NCBI RefSeq assembly: GCF_000282615.1
Contig: NZ_AKIY01000019.1
Coordinates: 1 to 64,000 of the forward strand
Direction: 5' to 3'
DNA from: Bradyrhizobium sp. YR681
GTDB lineage: Bacteria; Pseudomonadota; Alphaproteobacteria; Rhizobiales; Xanthobacteraceae
DNA: 64,000 bases
Part shown: one piece after another, positions 1 to 9,072 of the stretch
Layout: each line of letters starts with the position of its first letter
Position numbering within the stretch: position 1 is the first letter of the stretch
Position numbers and translations under genes: made by a program
The notes under the pieces: model-generated
What the model saw: only the letters and a program-made list of their open reading frames with translations
Databases searched by the model: none
Told to the model about the DNA's origin: nothing

Positions 1-652
1 CCAGCGGCGGGCCGCCGAGGAAGATGGTGCCCTGGTTGCGCACGATGATGCTCTCGTCCGACATGGCCGGCACATAGGCGCCGCCGGCGGTGCAGGAGCC
101 CATCACGACCGCGATCTGCGGGATGCCCTGCGATGACATCTGCGCCTGGTTGTAGAAGATGCGGCCGAAATGCCGCTCGTCCGGAAAGATCTCGTCCTGG
201 AGCGGCAGGAAGGCGCCGCCGGAATCCACCATGTAGACGCAAGGCAGATTGTTCTGCCGCGCCACGTCCTGCGCGCGCAGATGCTTCTTCACGGTCATGG
301 GGTAATAGGTGCCGCCCTTGATGGTGGCGTCGTTGGCGACGATCACGCATTCGCGCCCCGCGATGCGCCCCACGCCGGTAACGACGCTCGCCGAATGCAC
401 GTCGCCGCCATAGAGGCCGTAGGCCGCAAGCGGTGACAGCTCCAGGAACGAGGTGCCGGGATCGACCAGGAGGTCGACGCGCTCGCGCGCCAGCATCTTG
501 CCGCGCGCGGTGTGGCGGTTGCGCGAGACCTCGCCGCCGCCGCCGGCGACCTGGGCGAGCTTTTCACGCAGATCTGCGACGAGACCGCGCATGGATTCGG
601 CGTTGCGCGCAAAATCCGACGAAGAAGGATCGATGCTGGAATGGAGCGGCAT
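1..652 (-). CDS. mccB: methylcrotonoyl-CoA carboxylase, carboxyltransferase (beta) subunit, N-terminal part
   Basis: Biotin-dependent acyl-CoA carboxylase carboxyltransferase subunit, which would move the carboxyl group from carboxybiotin to 3-methylcrotonyl-CoA in leucine breakdown. The gene runs off the left edge, so only the first ~217 residues are visible. They contain the crotonase-fold N-half typical of MccB/PccB: a [12 protein letters not shown] segment, [13 protein letters not shown] text (here ANDATIKGG), a VDSGGAFLP loop and [16 protein letters not shown]. The ATG at 652 is preceded by GGAA ten bases upstream. It lies 24 bp downstream of ivd on the same strand, the usual leucine/isovalerate order. 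Propionyl-CoA carboxylase beta is the close alternative; the ivd neighbour favours MccB. Confidence 0.9.
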   Translation of the reverse strand, partial: MPLHSSIDPSSSDFARNAESMRGLVADLREKLAQVAGGGGEVSRNRHTARGKMLARERVDLLVDPGTSFLELSPLAAYGLYGGDVHSASVVTGVGRIAGRECVIVANDATIKGGTYYPMTVKKHLRAQDVARQNNLPCVYMVDSGGAFLPLQDEIFPDERHFGRIFYNQAQMSSQGIPQIAVVMGSCTAGGAYVPAMSDESIIVRNQGTIFLGGPPL

Positions 653-676
653 GTTGTTTCCAATGGGATGAAGGTT

Positions 677-1849
677 CTAAGCCGTCTCGGCCATCAATTC
701 GCGTCCGATCAGCATGCGTCGGACCTCCGAGGTGCCGGCGCCGATCTCGTACAGCTTTGCATCGCGCCACAGACGCCCGACCGGAAATTCGGACGTATAG
801 CCGACGCCACCGAGCGCCTGGATCGCCTCACCGGCCATCCACGTCGCCTTCTCCGCGGAATAGAGGATCGCAGCCGCGGCATCCTTGCGCAAGCTGCGCG
901 CATGGTCGCCGCGGTCGCAGGCTTTTCCCACGGCATAGACATAGGCGCGCGTGGCCTGCCAGGTCGCGTACATGTCGGCGAGCTTGCCCTGCATCAGCTG
1001 GAAATCGCCGATCGGCTGGCCGAACTGCTTGCGCTCATGCATGTAGGGCACCACGGCGTCCATGCAGGCCGCCATGATCCCGAGCGGGCCGCCCGAGAGC
1101 ACCGTGCGCTCGTAGTCGAGGCCGGACATCAGCACCTTGACGCCCTCGCCCACCTTGCCGAGCACGTTCTCCTCGGGCACCTCGCATTCGTCGAAGAACA
1201 AGGGATAGGTGTTGGAGCCGCGCATGCCGAGCTTGTCGAGGTGCTGGCCGTGGGTGAAGCCCTTGAAACCCTTCTCGATCAGGAAGGCGGTCATGCCGCG
1301 TGGGCCGGCTTCCGGATCGGTCTTGGCGTAGACCACCAGCACGTCGGCATCGCCGCCATTGGTGATCCACATCTTCGAGCCGTTGAGCACGTAGCGGTCG
1401 CCGTGCTTGTCGGCGCGCAGCTTCATCGAGACCACGTCGGAGCCGGCGCCCGGCTCGGACATCGCGAGCGCGCCGACATAGTCGCCCGAGATCAGCTTGG
1501 GCAGATAGCGCTGCCGCTGCGCGTCGTTGCCGTTGCGGCGGATCTGGTTGACGCAGAGGTTGGAGTGCGCGCCGTAGGACAGGCCGACGGCGGCCGAGCC
1601 GCGCGAAACCTCCTCCATGGCGACGATGTGGGCGAGATAACCCATGTTGGAGCCGCCATATTGCTCCGGCGCGGTCATGCCGAGCAGGCCGAGGTCGCCG
1701 AGGCGCTTCCAGATGTCGGCCGGGAACAGGTTCGCTTTCTCGATCTCCGCGGCGCGCGGGGTGATCTCCGCCTCGACGAAGGCACGCACGGTATCGCGCA
1801 GCATGCTGATGTCTTCGCCCAGATCGAAATCGATGCTCGGGATGTTCAA
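677..1849 (-). CDS. ivd: isovaleryl-CoA dehydrogenase
   Basis: FAD-dependent acyl-CoA dehydrogenase (390 aa) that oxidises isovaleryl-CoA to 3-methylcrotonyl-CoA in leucine catabolism. Visible family marks: MSEPGAGSD (about 130-138) and WITNG (about 161-165) in the FAD/substrate region, and [11 protein letters not shown] with E247. That is the position of the catalytic base specific to isovaleryl-CoA dehydrogenases, rather than the C-terminal Glu of other family members. The chosen start is a TTG at 1849 because GGAGGA lies seven bases upstream. An ATG 39 bp further upstream is in frame but has no such site. It would feed its product to the adjacent mccB, and it is divergent from an AraC-type regulator. 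Confidence 0.93.
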   Translation of the reverse strand: MNIPSIDFDLGEDISMLRDTVRAFVEAEITPRAAEIEKANLFPADIWKRLGDLGLLGMTAPEQYGGSNMGYLAHIVAMEEVSRGSAAVGLSYGAHSNLCVNQIRRNGNDAQRQRYLPKLISGDYVGALAMSEPGAGSDVVSMKLRADKHGDRYVLNGSKMWITNGGDADVLVVYAKTDPEAGPRGMTAFLIEKGFKGFTHGQHLDKLGMRGSNTYPLFFDECEVPEENVLGKVGEGVKVLMSGLDYERTVLSGGPLGIMAACMDAVVPYMHERKQFGQPIGDFQLMQGKLADMYATWQATRAYVYAVGKACDRGDHARSLRKDAAAAILYSAEKATWMAGEAIQALGGVGYTSEFPVGRLWRDAKLYEIGAGTSEVRRMLIGRELMAETA

Positions 1850-1958
1850 GGCGATTCCTCCGTAATTTGACACCGAACCTAGCGGCATCAGGGCCCTTCT
1901 GCGGTCGAAAAGGTTGCATTTTCCGCCAAACTTGGCGAGGATTTCCGCGAGGAACCCG

Positions 1959-2987
1959 ATGCCTTTCCAGACCGCAACCGCGCTCCCCCGCCGCGCCGTG
2001 ACGCCCGCCGCCTTTGTCCGCGGCGTGATTGCCGCATATGAGAGCTGCGGCCGGGATCCGGCCGAGGCCCTGAGCCGGGGTCAGGTAACGCCAGACCTTG
2101 TCAATTCTCCGGACGGGCGGGTCACCGCCGCCCAGTTCGAGGCGCTGGCGGGCCATGCCATGCGCGAGCTCGACGACGAGGCGCTCGGCTGGTTCTCGCG
2201 CCGCCTGCCATGGGGCACCTACGGCATGCTGTGCCGCGCCTCGATCACGGCGCCGACGCTCGAGGTGGCGCTCAAGCGCTGGTGCCGGCATCACCGCCTG
2301 CTCACCGAGGACGTGCTGCTCGACCTCACCATCGGTGAAGAGACCGCAATCGTGTCGATCCGGGAGCGGCGCGACCTCGGGTCTTTCCGCGAGTTCTGCC
2401 TGGTCACCCTGCTCCGCTACGCGCTCGGCTTCTCCTGCTGGGCGGTGGACTCCAGGATCGCGCTCCGCGCAGCCGAATTTCCCCATGCCGAGCCGGGCCA
2501 TGTCTCGGTCTATCCGACCATCTTCTGCCGGAACGTCCGCTTCGATGCGGACCGCGCCTGCATCGTCTTCGACAAGCATTATTTGTCGCTGCCGCTGACC
2601 CGCAGCGCGGTCGATCTCGACAACATGCTGAAGGGCGCGCTGAGGCTGACCGTGCTGCCCTATCGGCGCGACCGGCTGCTGGTCGAGCGCGTCCGCCGCG
2701 TGTTGCGCGATGCGCGCGGACGCAGTCTCGGCGCCGAGGATGTCGCAAGCGAGCTGGCGCTCTCGACCCGCACCATGCACCGGCGCCTGCGCGAGGAAGC
2801 CACCTCGCTGCGCGACCTCAAGGAAGAGGCAAAGTTCGAGCTGGCAAAACAGGAGCTGATGCGCGGCCGCACCCCGGTCAAGCGCATCGCGGAGCTCGCC
2901 GGCTTCCGCAATGAGAAGAGCTTTTCCCGCGCCTTCCGCACCTGGACCGGCGCCTCCCCCCGGGAATTTCGCAGCCGCTATCGCTGA
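1959..2987 (+). CDS. AraC-family transcriptional regulator
   Basis: 342-aa regulator with an N-terminal ligand-binding half of the Arabinose_bd type ([17 protein letters not shown]... [19 protein letters not shown]) and a C-terminal AraC/XylS double HTH ([21 protein letters not shown]; then [22 protein letters not shown]). The ATG at 1959 has AGGAA five bases upstream and is preferred over an ATG at 1914. It is divergent from ivd/mccB with only 109 bp between the starts, so it probably controls the leucine-degradation operon in response to a pathway acyl compound. That role is inferred from position only. Confidence 0.88.
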   Translation: MPFQTATALPRRAVTPAAFVRGVIAAYESCGRDPAEALSRGQVTPDLVNSPDGRVTAAQFEALAGHAMRELDDEALGWFSRRLPWGTYGMLCRASITAPTLEVALKRWCRHHRLLTEDVLLDLTIGEETAIVSIRERRDLGSFREFCLVTLLRYALGFSCWAVDSRIALRAAEFPHAEPGHVSVYPTIFCRNVRFDADRACIVFDKHYLSLPLTRSAVDLDNMLKGALRLTVLPYRRDRLLVERVRRVLRDARGRSLGAEDVASELALSTRTMHRRLREEATSLRDLKEEAKFELAKQELMRGRTPVKRIAELAGFRNEKSFSRAFRTWTGASPREFRSRYR

Positions 2988-3087
2988 GGCGCGCCGTCAC
3001 CTCATCGTCATAAATTCACGGCCCCCGAGATTGCTCTCGGAGGCCGCATTGTCTCAAACCGGTCGATCAGGAACGTTGGTCCTTGCT

Positions 3088-3387
3088 TCAGTTCGAGTTG
3101 GTCTGGCCGCCCGAACGAAGCTTGCCGCGCGACTGCGTCTGCTTCGGCTGGAAGGCGAGCGCGTCGTTGCTGGTCTTCGCGCCGCCGGCCTGCGAACACG
3201 AGCCGCCGATGCCGCCGGCTGCCTGACGGCAGGCTTCCATGGTCGGATAGCCGCAGCCGTGCGCGGCCTGGGCGCCGTTGGTGATGCAGTAATCGTCGGC
3301 CTTCGCAGCCGGTGCCGACAGAACCAGAAACGCAGACGCAAACAGTGTCGCAGCCGATGCCGCGATCGTCTTCGAGGTCGATGTCAT
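3088..3387 (-). CDS. small secreted Cys protein, DUF3551-like
   Basis: 99 aa with an Ala-rich Sec signal peptide (about residues 1-31, ending APAAKA). The mature part carries DYCITNGAQAAHGCGYPTMEACRQAAGGIGGSC, with four Cys spaced as in the DUF3551 family common in Bradyrhizobium. Probably periplasmic with two disulphides. The C-tail is Gln/Ser/Asn-rich and polar. Function unknown. It stands alone, convergent with the AraC gene. Confidence 0.8.
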   Translation of the reverse strand: MTSTSKTIAASAATLFASAFLVLSAPAAKADDYCITNGAQAAHGCGYPTMEACRQAAGGIGGSCSQAGGAKTSNDALAFQPKQTQSRGKLRSGGQTNSN

Positions 3388-3635
3388 GATGTCTTTTCCT
3401 GCTTAGGGTCCCACAAAAGCATCCCCGGCGTGCGACGCAGACCGAGGTTCACACCTTGCATCTAGGCGGCGCGCAGGGAGCGACAATCACGGTCCCGCGC
3501 ATTGCAGGGCTTCGCAAATCACATGTCACAGTTAGGTGAGTTACTAAGCTTTTATGACATTATCCGAATCCGCTCATTGGGTGCAGAGGCCCGACGCTTC
3601 GGAATTTCGATGATCGAGATCTGCCCCGGCAGCCC

Positions 3636-4133
3636 CTAGCCGGCCGACACTGACGCGGCCGCGATCTCCTGCAACGGCAGCGGCACGTCCTTGGCCACGC
3701 CCAGCACCGGAAAGCTGCGGACGTTCTTCACGTCGGGCATCGCAGCGAAATGCAGCAATTGCTGGCGCATGCTCTCGACGCTCGGCGCGACGCATTTCAG
3801 CAGATAGTCGGTGTCGCCCGAAATGCGCCAGCACTGCTGGATGCGCGGGATCGCTGCGATCGAGCTCTCGAACGCCTCCAGCACCGGCTGGGCCTGGCTG
3901 CCGAGCTGGATCGAGACGAACGACACGACCTCATAGCCGAGCCGCCGCTCGTCGATGACGGCGCGCACCGCCCGGATCACGCCGCGGCTGAACAGCGATT
4001 TCAGCCGCCGCAGGCAGTTGGGCGCGGACACGCCGACGCGCAGCGCCAGTTCGTTGTTGCGGATCCGCCCGTCCGCTTGCAGCTCGGAAAGTATCTTCAG
4101 ATCGACGCCGTCGAGCTGGTCACGCCCGGCCAT
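3636..4133 (-). CDS. Lrp/AsnC-family transcriptional regulator
   Basis: 165 aa. N-terminal winged HTH (LDGVDLKILSELQADGRI... NNELALRVGVSAPNCLRRLKSL) followed by a RAM/AsnC ligand domain (about 75-155) with ISGDTDYLLKCVAPSVES. The ATG is preceded by GAGGTGGGGGG. Such proteins form octameric, amino-acid-responsive regulators. No adjacent target gene is obvious; the gene is flanked upstream by a repeat-rich non-coding stretch. Confidence 0.88.
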   Translation of the reverse strand: MAGRDQLDGVDLKILSELQADGRIRNNELALRVGVSAPNCLRRLKSLFSRGVIRAVRAVIDERRLGYEVVSFVSIQLGSQAQPVLEAFESSIAAIPRIQQCWRISGDTDYLLKCVAPSVESMRQQLLHFAAMPDVKNVRSFPVLGVAKDVPLPLQEIAAASVSAG

Positions 4134-4249
4134 CCCCCCACCTCGCCATGATCGTCATACGAGGCAGCGAAGCATGCGGCGGAAGTGGTGCCAACCACCT
4201 TGGGCTTCCCGCGGATCAGAAAACGCAGCGGACTTCTCGCCCGCAGCCC

Positions 4250-4426
4250 ATCCTTCGAGACGCCCGCCTGCGGCGGGCCCTCAGGATGAGGTCACGTTCG
4301 CGGCAAGATAGCAGACCTCATGGTGAGGATCCCGCAAAGCGGGCGTCTCGAACCATGCAGGCCACGCTCCTCCGTCACCACCGCCGCGCCCAAACGCAAA
4401 TGCCCGGGACAAGCCCGGGCATGACG
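4250..4426. repeat. cluster of three palindromic intergenic repeat elements
   Basis: Three different imperfect palindromes lie in tandem in the 317-bp gap between the Lrp-type gene and the complex I subunit gene: 4250-4291 (CCCGCC/GGCGGG stem), 4317-4363 (CTCATGG... CCATG with CCCGC/GCGGG inside) and 4401-4426 (CCCGGG/CCCGGG). They resemble the short dispersed repeats of Bradyrhizobium/Rhodopseudomonas intergenic DNA. There is no coding potential. Confidence 0.65.
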
Positions 4427-4450
4427 GCATCTCCGATGAGAGAATGGCCC

Positions 4451-4756
4451 TCAATGCGTCCAGGGCTCGCCGCGCCGGAACGAGAAATTGTCGGCATACG
4501 CGACCGGGCGGCGGATCGAATCCTGGGGCTCGATGACCTGGTAGGCGATACCCTTGCGCTCGCAATAGGCGACGGCCTCTTCCTTGCTGTGGAAGCGCAG
4601 CGTGATCTGCTGCTTCATGTCGCCGGACGAGGTCCAGCCCATCAGCGGCTCGACCGAACGGGGCTGCTCCGGCTCGTAATCGAGCTGCCATTCCCGGGTC
4701 TTGGACCGGCCGGATTGCATCGCGTTCTTGGCGGGCTTGAAAATGCGTGCGGTCAT
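4451..4756 (-). CDS. ETC complex I subunit, NDUFS4-like (AQDQ homologue)
   Basis: 101 aa matching the small accessory subunit of alphaproteobacterial NADH:ubiquinone oxidoreductase homologous to mitochondrial NDUFS4. Marks are MTARIFKPAKNAMQSGRSKT at the start, WQLDYEP, DPLMGWTSSGD-like text (here EPLMGWTSSGDM), FHSKEEAVAYCERKGIAYQV and a C-terminal YADNFSFRRGEPWTH. It is expected on the peripheral arm of complex I. As in related genomes it stands apart from the nuo operon. Confidence 0.9.
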   Translation of the reverse strand: MTARIFKPAKNAMQSGRSKTREWQLDYEPEQPRSVEPLMGWTSSGDMKQQITLRFHSKEEAVAYCERKGIAYQVIEPQDSIRRPVAYADNFSFRRGEPWTH

Positions 4757-5018
4757 GGACGGTCCGGGCCTCGTTTTGCGTCTTTTCGTTCGATTTCGAT
4801 GCGTCAGGGTGGCAGTTGGTGGAAACCTCAGGGATAGTATAGAGACACCGGTCGGGAACTGATCGGTGATTCCGGCCCCCCGGTAACCTTCACGACGGTA
4901 TAGTCATTATGCTGCACCGTGACAATTGCGTACCCGCTGTCCGCGCCGGGGTCCCGCCCGGCCGCGGCGCCGCCTCGCCGATTTCAGACTATCCGTCCCC
5001 TCCGAAAGCTCCCGTCGC

Positions 5019-6191
5019 ATGGCCTTCCTGAACATCAACGCCACGCTCCCCGAAAAGGGCCGTGACCTCAGGCTCGACCTGTTTCGCGGCGTCGCGAACT
5101 GGGCGATCTTCCTCGACCACATTCCCGACAACGTCGTGAACTGGATCACGACCCGCAATTACGGCTTTTCCGACGCCGCCGATTTGTTCGTCTTCATCTC
5201 CGGCTACACCGCCTCGTTCGTCTATGCGCGGATGATGCTGGACCGCGGCTTCATCGTCGGCGCCACAAGGCTGACCAAGCGGGTCTGGCAGCTCTACGTC
5301 GCCCACATCATCCTGTTCGTGATCTACATCGCCTCGATCTCCTATCTCGCGCTGCGCTTCGGCGATTCCGAGATGATCAACGAGTTCAACGTCGCCGGCC
5401 TCGTCGACAACGCCACCGAGACGCTGCGCCAGGGCCTGTTCCTGCGCTTCAAGCCGCTCAATCTCGACGTGCTGCCGCTCTACATTGTGTTGATGGGCCT
5501 GTTTCCGCCGGTGCTGTGGTTCATGCTGCGCAAGCCCGATCTGACGATGGTGCTGTCGATCGTGCTGTGGCTGGCCGCGCGTCATTACGGCCTGAACCTG
5601 AACGCCTATCCGGCCGGCCAATGGTACTTCAACCCGTATGCCTGGCAGGTGCTGTTCGTGTTCGGCGCCTGGTGCGCCATGGGCGGTGCGCGGCGCTCGA
5701 TGACGCTGATCAACGCGCCGGTCACGCTGTATCTGTGCCTCGGCTATCTGCTGTTTGCGCTGGTCATGACCATGGCCGGCCGCTTCCCCGGCTTCGGCGC
5801 CATGTTCCCGGAATGGTTGTTCTCGGCCTTCAACCCCAACGACAAGACCAACCTGGCGCCCTACCGCTTCATCCACTTCGTGGTGATCGTGGTCCTCGTG
5901 ATCCGCTTTGTGCCGAAGGATTGGCCTGGCCTGGAGTGGAAGGTGTTCGATCCCGTGATCGTGTGCGGCCAGCAGTCCCTCGCCGTATTCTGCGTCGGCG
6001 TGTTCCTGTCCTTCGTCGGCCATTTCGAACTGTCGATGAGCTCGGGCTCGCTGTTCGCGCAGATCTTCGTCAGCGTCGCCGGCATCGCGATCATGACGAC
6101 GGTGGCCTATTACATCTCGTGGTCGAAGAAGCAGGACAAGCCGTTGAAGCCGCCGCCGGCCAAGCCGGCGGCGACCGCGAAGGCCGCCTGA
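5019..6191 (+). CDS. OpgC-domain membrane protein (glucan succinyltransferase family)
   Basis: 390-aa polytopic inner-membrane protein, about ten hydrophobic segments, of the OpgC acyltransferase-3-like family that succinylates osmoregulated periplasmic glucans. Marks: N-terminal RDLRLDLFRGVANWAIFLDHIP, then SDAADLFVFISGYTASFVY (the SGY/F motif of the family), and LNLDVLPLYIVLMGL. The C-tail is basic and Pro/Ala-rich (KPLKPPPAKPAATAKAA), presumably cytoplasmic. The ATG at 5019 was chosen because the encoded protein starts with the conserved domain; an upstream in-frame ATG adds only a basic, non-conserved stretch. Bradyrhizobium makes cyclic glucans, which fits, but the exact acyl group is not shown. 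Confidence 0.85.
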   Translation: MAFLNINATLPEKGRDLRLDLFRGVANWAIFLDHIPDNVVNWITTRNYGFSDAADLFVFISGYTASFVYARMMLDRGFIVGATRLTKRVWQLYVAHIILFVIYIASISYLALRFGDSEMINEFNVAGLVDNATETLRQGLFLRFKPLNLDVLPLYIVLMGLFPPVLWFMLRKPDLTMVLSIVLWLAARHYGLNLNAYPAGQWYFNPYAWQVLFVFGAWCAMGGARRSMTLINAPVTLYLCLGYLLFALVMTMAGRFPGFGAMFPEWLFSAFNPNDKTNLAPYRFIHFVVIVVLVIRFVPKDWPGLEWKVFDPVIVCGQQSLAVFCVGVFLSFVGHFELSMSSGSLFAQIFVSVAGIAIMTTVAYYISWSKKQDKPLKPPPAKPAATAKAA

Positions 6192-6215
6192 GCCTGACGA
6201 TGGCGATGCGGCGCC

Positions 6216-6410
6216 TCAGGCAGCCGCTTCGCCGTCGAACTCGGTGAACTTCTTGTAGATCCAGTCGCGGCCGTCGTGCCGGCGCCAGACCTTGCCGTAA
6301 ACGAGCTGCCCGTTGATCGAGCGGCGCGGCACGATCACGGTCCAGAGGTGCCAGATCTCGGTCCAGCTCGCTTGCGGATTGACGGTTTTGAAGTTGCGAT
6401 CGAAAGACAT
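6216..6410 (-). CDS. small conserved-looking hypothetical protein
   Basis: 64 aa, MSFDRNFKTVNPQ... EIWHLWTVIVPRRSINGQLVYGKVWRRHDGRDWIYKKF. It is rich in Trp and basic residues, with no signal peptide or membrane segment. It is convergent with the opgC-like gene (24 bp apart). The ATG at 6410 is used because the reading frame upstream of it is of low quality. Function unknown. Confidence 0.6.
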   Translation of the reverse strand: MSFDRNFKTVNPQASWTEIWHLWTVIVPRRSINGQLVYGKVWRRHDGRDWIYKKFTEFDGEAAA

Positions 6411-7203
6411 GACGCAGGACTCACAGGATACGCGCGCGGCAACGAACTGTGATCTTGTGTGAGCACGGATTTGAGGCAGTCCGTCGCGAGCTGGCACCGA
6501 TCTGATAACGATTGCGGAGGTGGCCGCAACAACCGCTCACCCTTAACCTAACCGGTCAACCTTACCTGTCGCATGCAGGTGGTAAGACCGGTTGAAAGCC
6601 GGCGCCGAGTTTTCTAGAATGCGTGCACCATTTGAGAAAGAGCGCGCCGTTTTGGACGCGTTGCAATTTTGAACTGATATCGAATTTTCAAAAGACTTAC
6701 TGGCTGGGGCAACCATAATGAATTTGCAGTGTGCATGTCTGCGCTTGGCGGTGCGATCGACGCCGCCTGCCCCGTTGATCAGGACGCCGGTCGAGGGGCC
6801 GCCGAAGCCCGCCAACGACAACCAGATGGTCTGGCCGTTCGTGCCGTTTCCGTCCGGCTGGCACGCCTCGAGCTGATCGGCCGATCTGAAGACGACGACG
6901 CCCGAAAAGAGTGAGCTCTGAAAAGCGCAACGCCGCGCAAGCGCAATATCATCGCTTGGCGGCGTCCGTTAGATATTGGGCGCTGAAATCCCCAACACCC
7001 TTATGTCTACGGCGACAAGCCAAAGGTTCGACGAAATCCGGCTAATTCTAGCTCTTCGAATCCGCCTCAATGCCTTGAAAAATCGCGCAGAAGTGGCGTC
7101 GTGCAGGGAATGACCGCCAGGGATTTGGAGAGTGCCGTGCCCGGGCCGCACCAGTGCTTCAGGACGCCATGGACCGCGTGCGCGCCCCGGCGATCGGGCC
7201 GGC
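6411..7203. other. gene-poor stretch with one weak coding-like remnant
   Basis: No convincing gene in 793 bp. On the minus strand, about 6725-6905, a reading frame gives protein-like text (SGVVVFRSADQLEAC, then TIWLSLAGFGGPSTGVLING). It has no clear start, no Shine-Dalgarno and a poor continuation, so it may be the remnant of a lost gene. The rest is visibly more A+T-rich than the neighbours. Confidence 0.3.
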
Positions 7204-7596
7204 TCAGATGCCGGCGCTGGCGCTCGACGTGCTCTGCGCATTGCCACCGAGCGAGCCCTGCGCGTTGTAGGTCTGCCCCGCCTGGTTGCCTTGGCTGCCT
7301 TGCCCGCTCGCCGCCGACGTCTCGACATCGGTCGTGCCGTCCGAATAGGTGATCGTCGTGGTGGTGATCCCGTCGATGGTGATGGAGACCTCGCTGACGA
7401 TCGTCTTGGCCGAACCGCCACCGCTCGATCCCGAGCTTCCATCCGCCGATTGCGATGAGGACGTTGCCGATGTCGACGACGTCGCGGATGTCGAGGATGC
7501 AGCCGACGTCGAGGATGCCGCGGAGGATGACGCCGTCGCGGTCGACGGGGATGTCGTTACCGCCGCACTGGTTGATGCAATCGCACTGATCGACAT
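7204..7596 (-). CDS. Ser/Thr-rich low-complexity protein
   Basis: 130 aa starting MSISAIASTSAAVTTSPSTA. The first ~70 residues are almost only Ser, Ala and Thr with repeated SSTSA units. A more structured core follows: KTIVSEVSITIDGITTTTITYSDGTTDV. The tail is rich in Gly, Gln and Asn. The start at 7596 has GCGAGG upstream. There is no clear signal peptide. The composition suggests an exported or surface protein, but nothing proves it. Function unknown. Confidence 0.6.
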   Translation of the reverse strand: MSISAIASTSAAVTTSPSTATASSSAASSTSAASSTSATSSTSATSSSQSADGSSGSSGGGSAKTIVSEVSITIDGITTTTITYSDGTTDVETSAASGQGSQGNQAGQTYNAQGSLGGNAQSTSSASAGI

Positions 7597-7869
7597 GAAA
7601 ACCTCGCTCGAGAGAATCCGCGGGCGTGGCTCCAACCCGCGCCCTATCCCGTCCTTCAACGCGGAAACTGCGCCGGGCAGGCGCCGGCGGCACGAAAAAT
7701 TCGATTGCGGCACATTTCCGGGCCCGCCGGCAGCAACCAATCGCCGCGCAGCGAGTTGCCGCTTTTTCCCACCCCTGCACGGCGCATCCACGCGTGTTCG
7801 CGATCGGCGAACACCCGCCTACACGGGCAGCCGGATCGTCTCACGTCCGTGTGAGCTGGAGCGCGGCCG

Positions 7870-8091
7870 ATGAATTTTTACGACCGGGCAGAGACCAATG
7901 AACAGCAGGCCGGAAGGCAAGGGGATGCCGTGAGCCAGATCGATACGACCGAGAAACTTTCCGAGGCGCCGGAGAGCGGTAGCTCGCTGTTCGCACTCTG
8001 CGGACTTGGCGTCGCGGGAGTAGTCATGCTGGGCTGGATCGGCGCGCTCGCCTGGATCGCCTGGCGGCTTGTGGATTGGCTGCTGTTCTGA
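7870..8091 (+). CDS. small single-span membrane protein
   Basis: 73 aa. A polar N-terminal half is followed by one strong C-terminal membrane segment (GLGVAGVVMLGWIGALAWIAWRLVDWLLF cut by the stop). Two starts are possible: the ATG at 7870, or a GTG at 7930 preceded by AAGGGG with good spacing, which would give a 53-aa protein. Function unknown. It lies upstream of, and convergent with, tRNA-Pro. Confidence 0.5.
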   Translation: MNFYDRAETNEQQAGRQGDAVSQIDTTEKLSEAPESGSSLFALCGLGVAGVVMLGWIGALAWIAWRLVDWLLF

Positions 8092-8221
8092 GGCGCGAGT
8101 GCGCAGCCGCCACCGCGGCTGCGACGTCCCGATATGCGCTGACAGCCCGGTCGACGCCGGCGACGGAAGGCAATCCGGGGGCGAAATCTCGAGGGAACTG
8201 CAGGGGATTCGAGTCCGGGAC

Positions 8222-8298
8222 TGGTCGGGGCAGCTGGATTCGAACCAACGACCTGCAGTACCCAAAACTGCCGCGCTACCAGGCTGCGCTATACCCCG
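8222..8298 (-). tRNA. tRNA-Pro (anticodon TGG)
   Basis: 77 nt on the minus strand. The 7-bp acceptor stem CGGGGTA/TGCCCCG pairs with one wobble. The D-arm is AGCGCAGCCTGGTAGCGC. The anticodon arm GCAGT-TTTGGGT-ACTGC gives anticodon TGG. The T-arm contains GGTTCGAATCC, and CCA is encoded at the 3' end (8224-8222). It reads proline codon CCA and by wobble other CCN codons. No integrase lies next to it. Confidence 0.95.
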
Positions 8299-8407
8299 AA
8301 TGTCCGGCGAGCCCCGTCGATACACGCTTCCCAAAGCGCCAGCAAGCCTTCAGCCGCCGCCACGCCTTTCCGGCCGTCAGGCCGGCAATGCCCCCCGGCC
8401 GGACCGC

Positions 8408-8893
8408 CTATTTGCCCGCGAACAACGGATGCTCAACGCGGTCGCCGGGACGGATGCCGTATTTCTGCGCCGTTCCCGCCACCACCTCCAGAACCGCCCG
8501 CGCCGGTCCCCCGGACGAGATGATGCTGGTCGAGAGCGGCTCGGTCTTTTCCGCAATCCGCAGGATGCTGCCGTCGGCGCGGATGAAGATCATGTCGAGC
8601 GAGACATAGGTGTTCTTCATCCACATCGACACCTCCTGCTCGGGCTTGAAATCGAACAGCATGCCTTTGCCGTCGGCCAGTTCCTTGCGGTACATCAGCC
8701 CGGTCTGCTTCTCCTGCTCGCTCGTCGCCATTTCCACCGAGAACACCCGCACACCGTTCCCGGTGACGATCTTGAGCGGCTGCACGCTGGCCGCGCCGGA
8801 CGGCGCAGCGGCGACCGCAAGCCCGGCAATGACGAGGATGGTGGCGAGCCAGCCCGTTGCAACGGACCAGACGGCCTTTCGATCAAACTTCAT
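8408..8893 (-). CDS. DUF192 family exported protein
   Basis: 161 aa. An N-terminal hydrophobic signal (about 12-33) is followed by a DUF192 domain: FSVEMATSEQEKQTGLMYRKEL, GMLFDF, MWMKNTYVSLDMIFIRADGSI, and ending GIRPGDRVEHPLF. The family is of unknown biochemical role, small and beta-rich, usually periplasmic. The gene is monocistronic. Confidence 0.85.
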   Translation of the reverse strand: MKFDRKAVWSVATGWLATILVIAGLAVAAAPSGAASVQPLKIVTGNGVRVFSVEMATSEQEKQTGLMYRKELADGKGMLFDFKPEQEVSMWMKNTYVSLDMIFIRADGSILRIAEKTEPLSTSIISSGGPARAVLEVVAGTAQKYGIRPGDRVEHPLFAGK

Positions 8894-9072
8894 GGGACGG
8901 TACTCGGGGTGTGGAACTGGGCCAGTCCTTACGCAACGACCATGGCAAAAGCCAGAGGCGCGCCGGCCGGGCCTGCGCGCCTGTTGTCACGATTGTGGGA
9001 CCGGGAAGGCCGAAGCGTTTTCGAGCGAAGCGGATGCCGGCTCGCGTGAAGACAACGCGTCGAGACAACAGG

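Noticed and set aside
4250..4426. CRISPR array
   Set aside because: The repeats are three different palindromes, not one repeat with spacers. No CRISPR array was noticed anywhere in the window.
6697..6930. 77-aa gene on the minus strand
   Set aside because: No ribosome site, poor composition in that frame; a different frame there is more protein-like, so only a remnant is reported.
8222..8298. tRNA-Pro as the prophage attachment site
   Set aside because: It lies 17 kb from the integrase with ordinary host genes between, and no phage gene is near.
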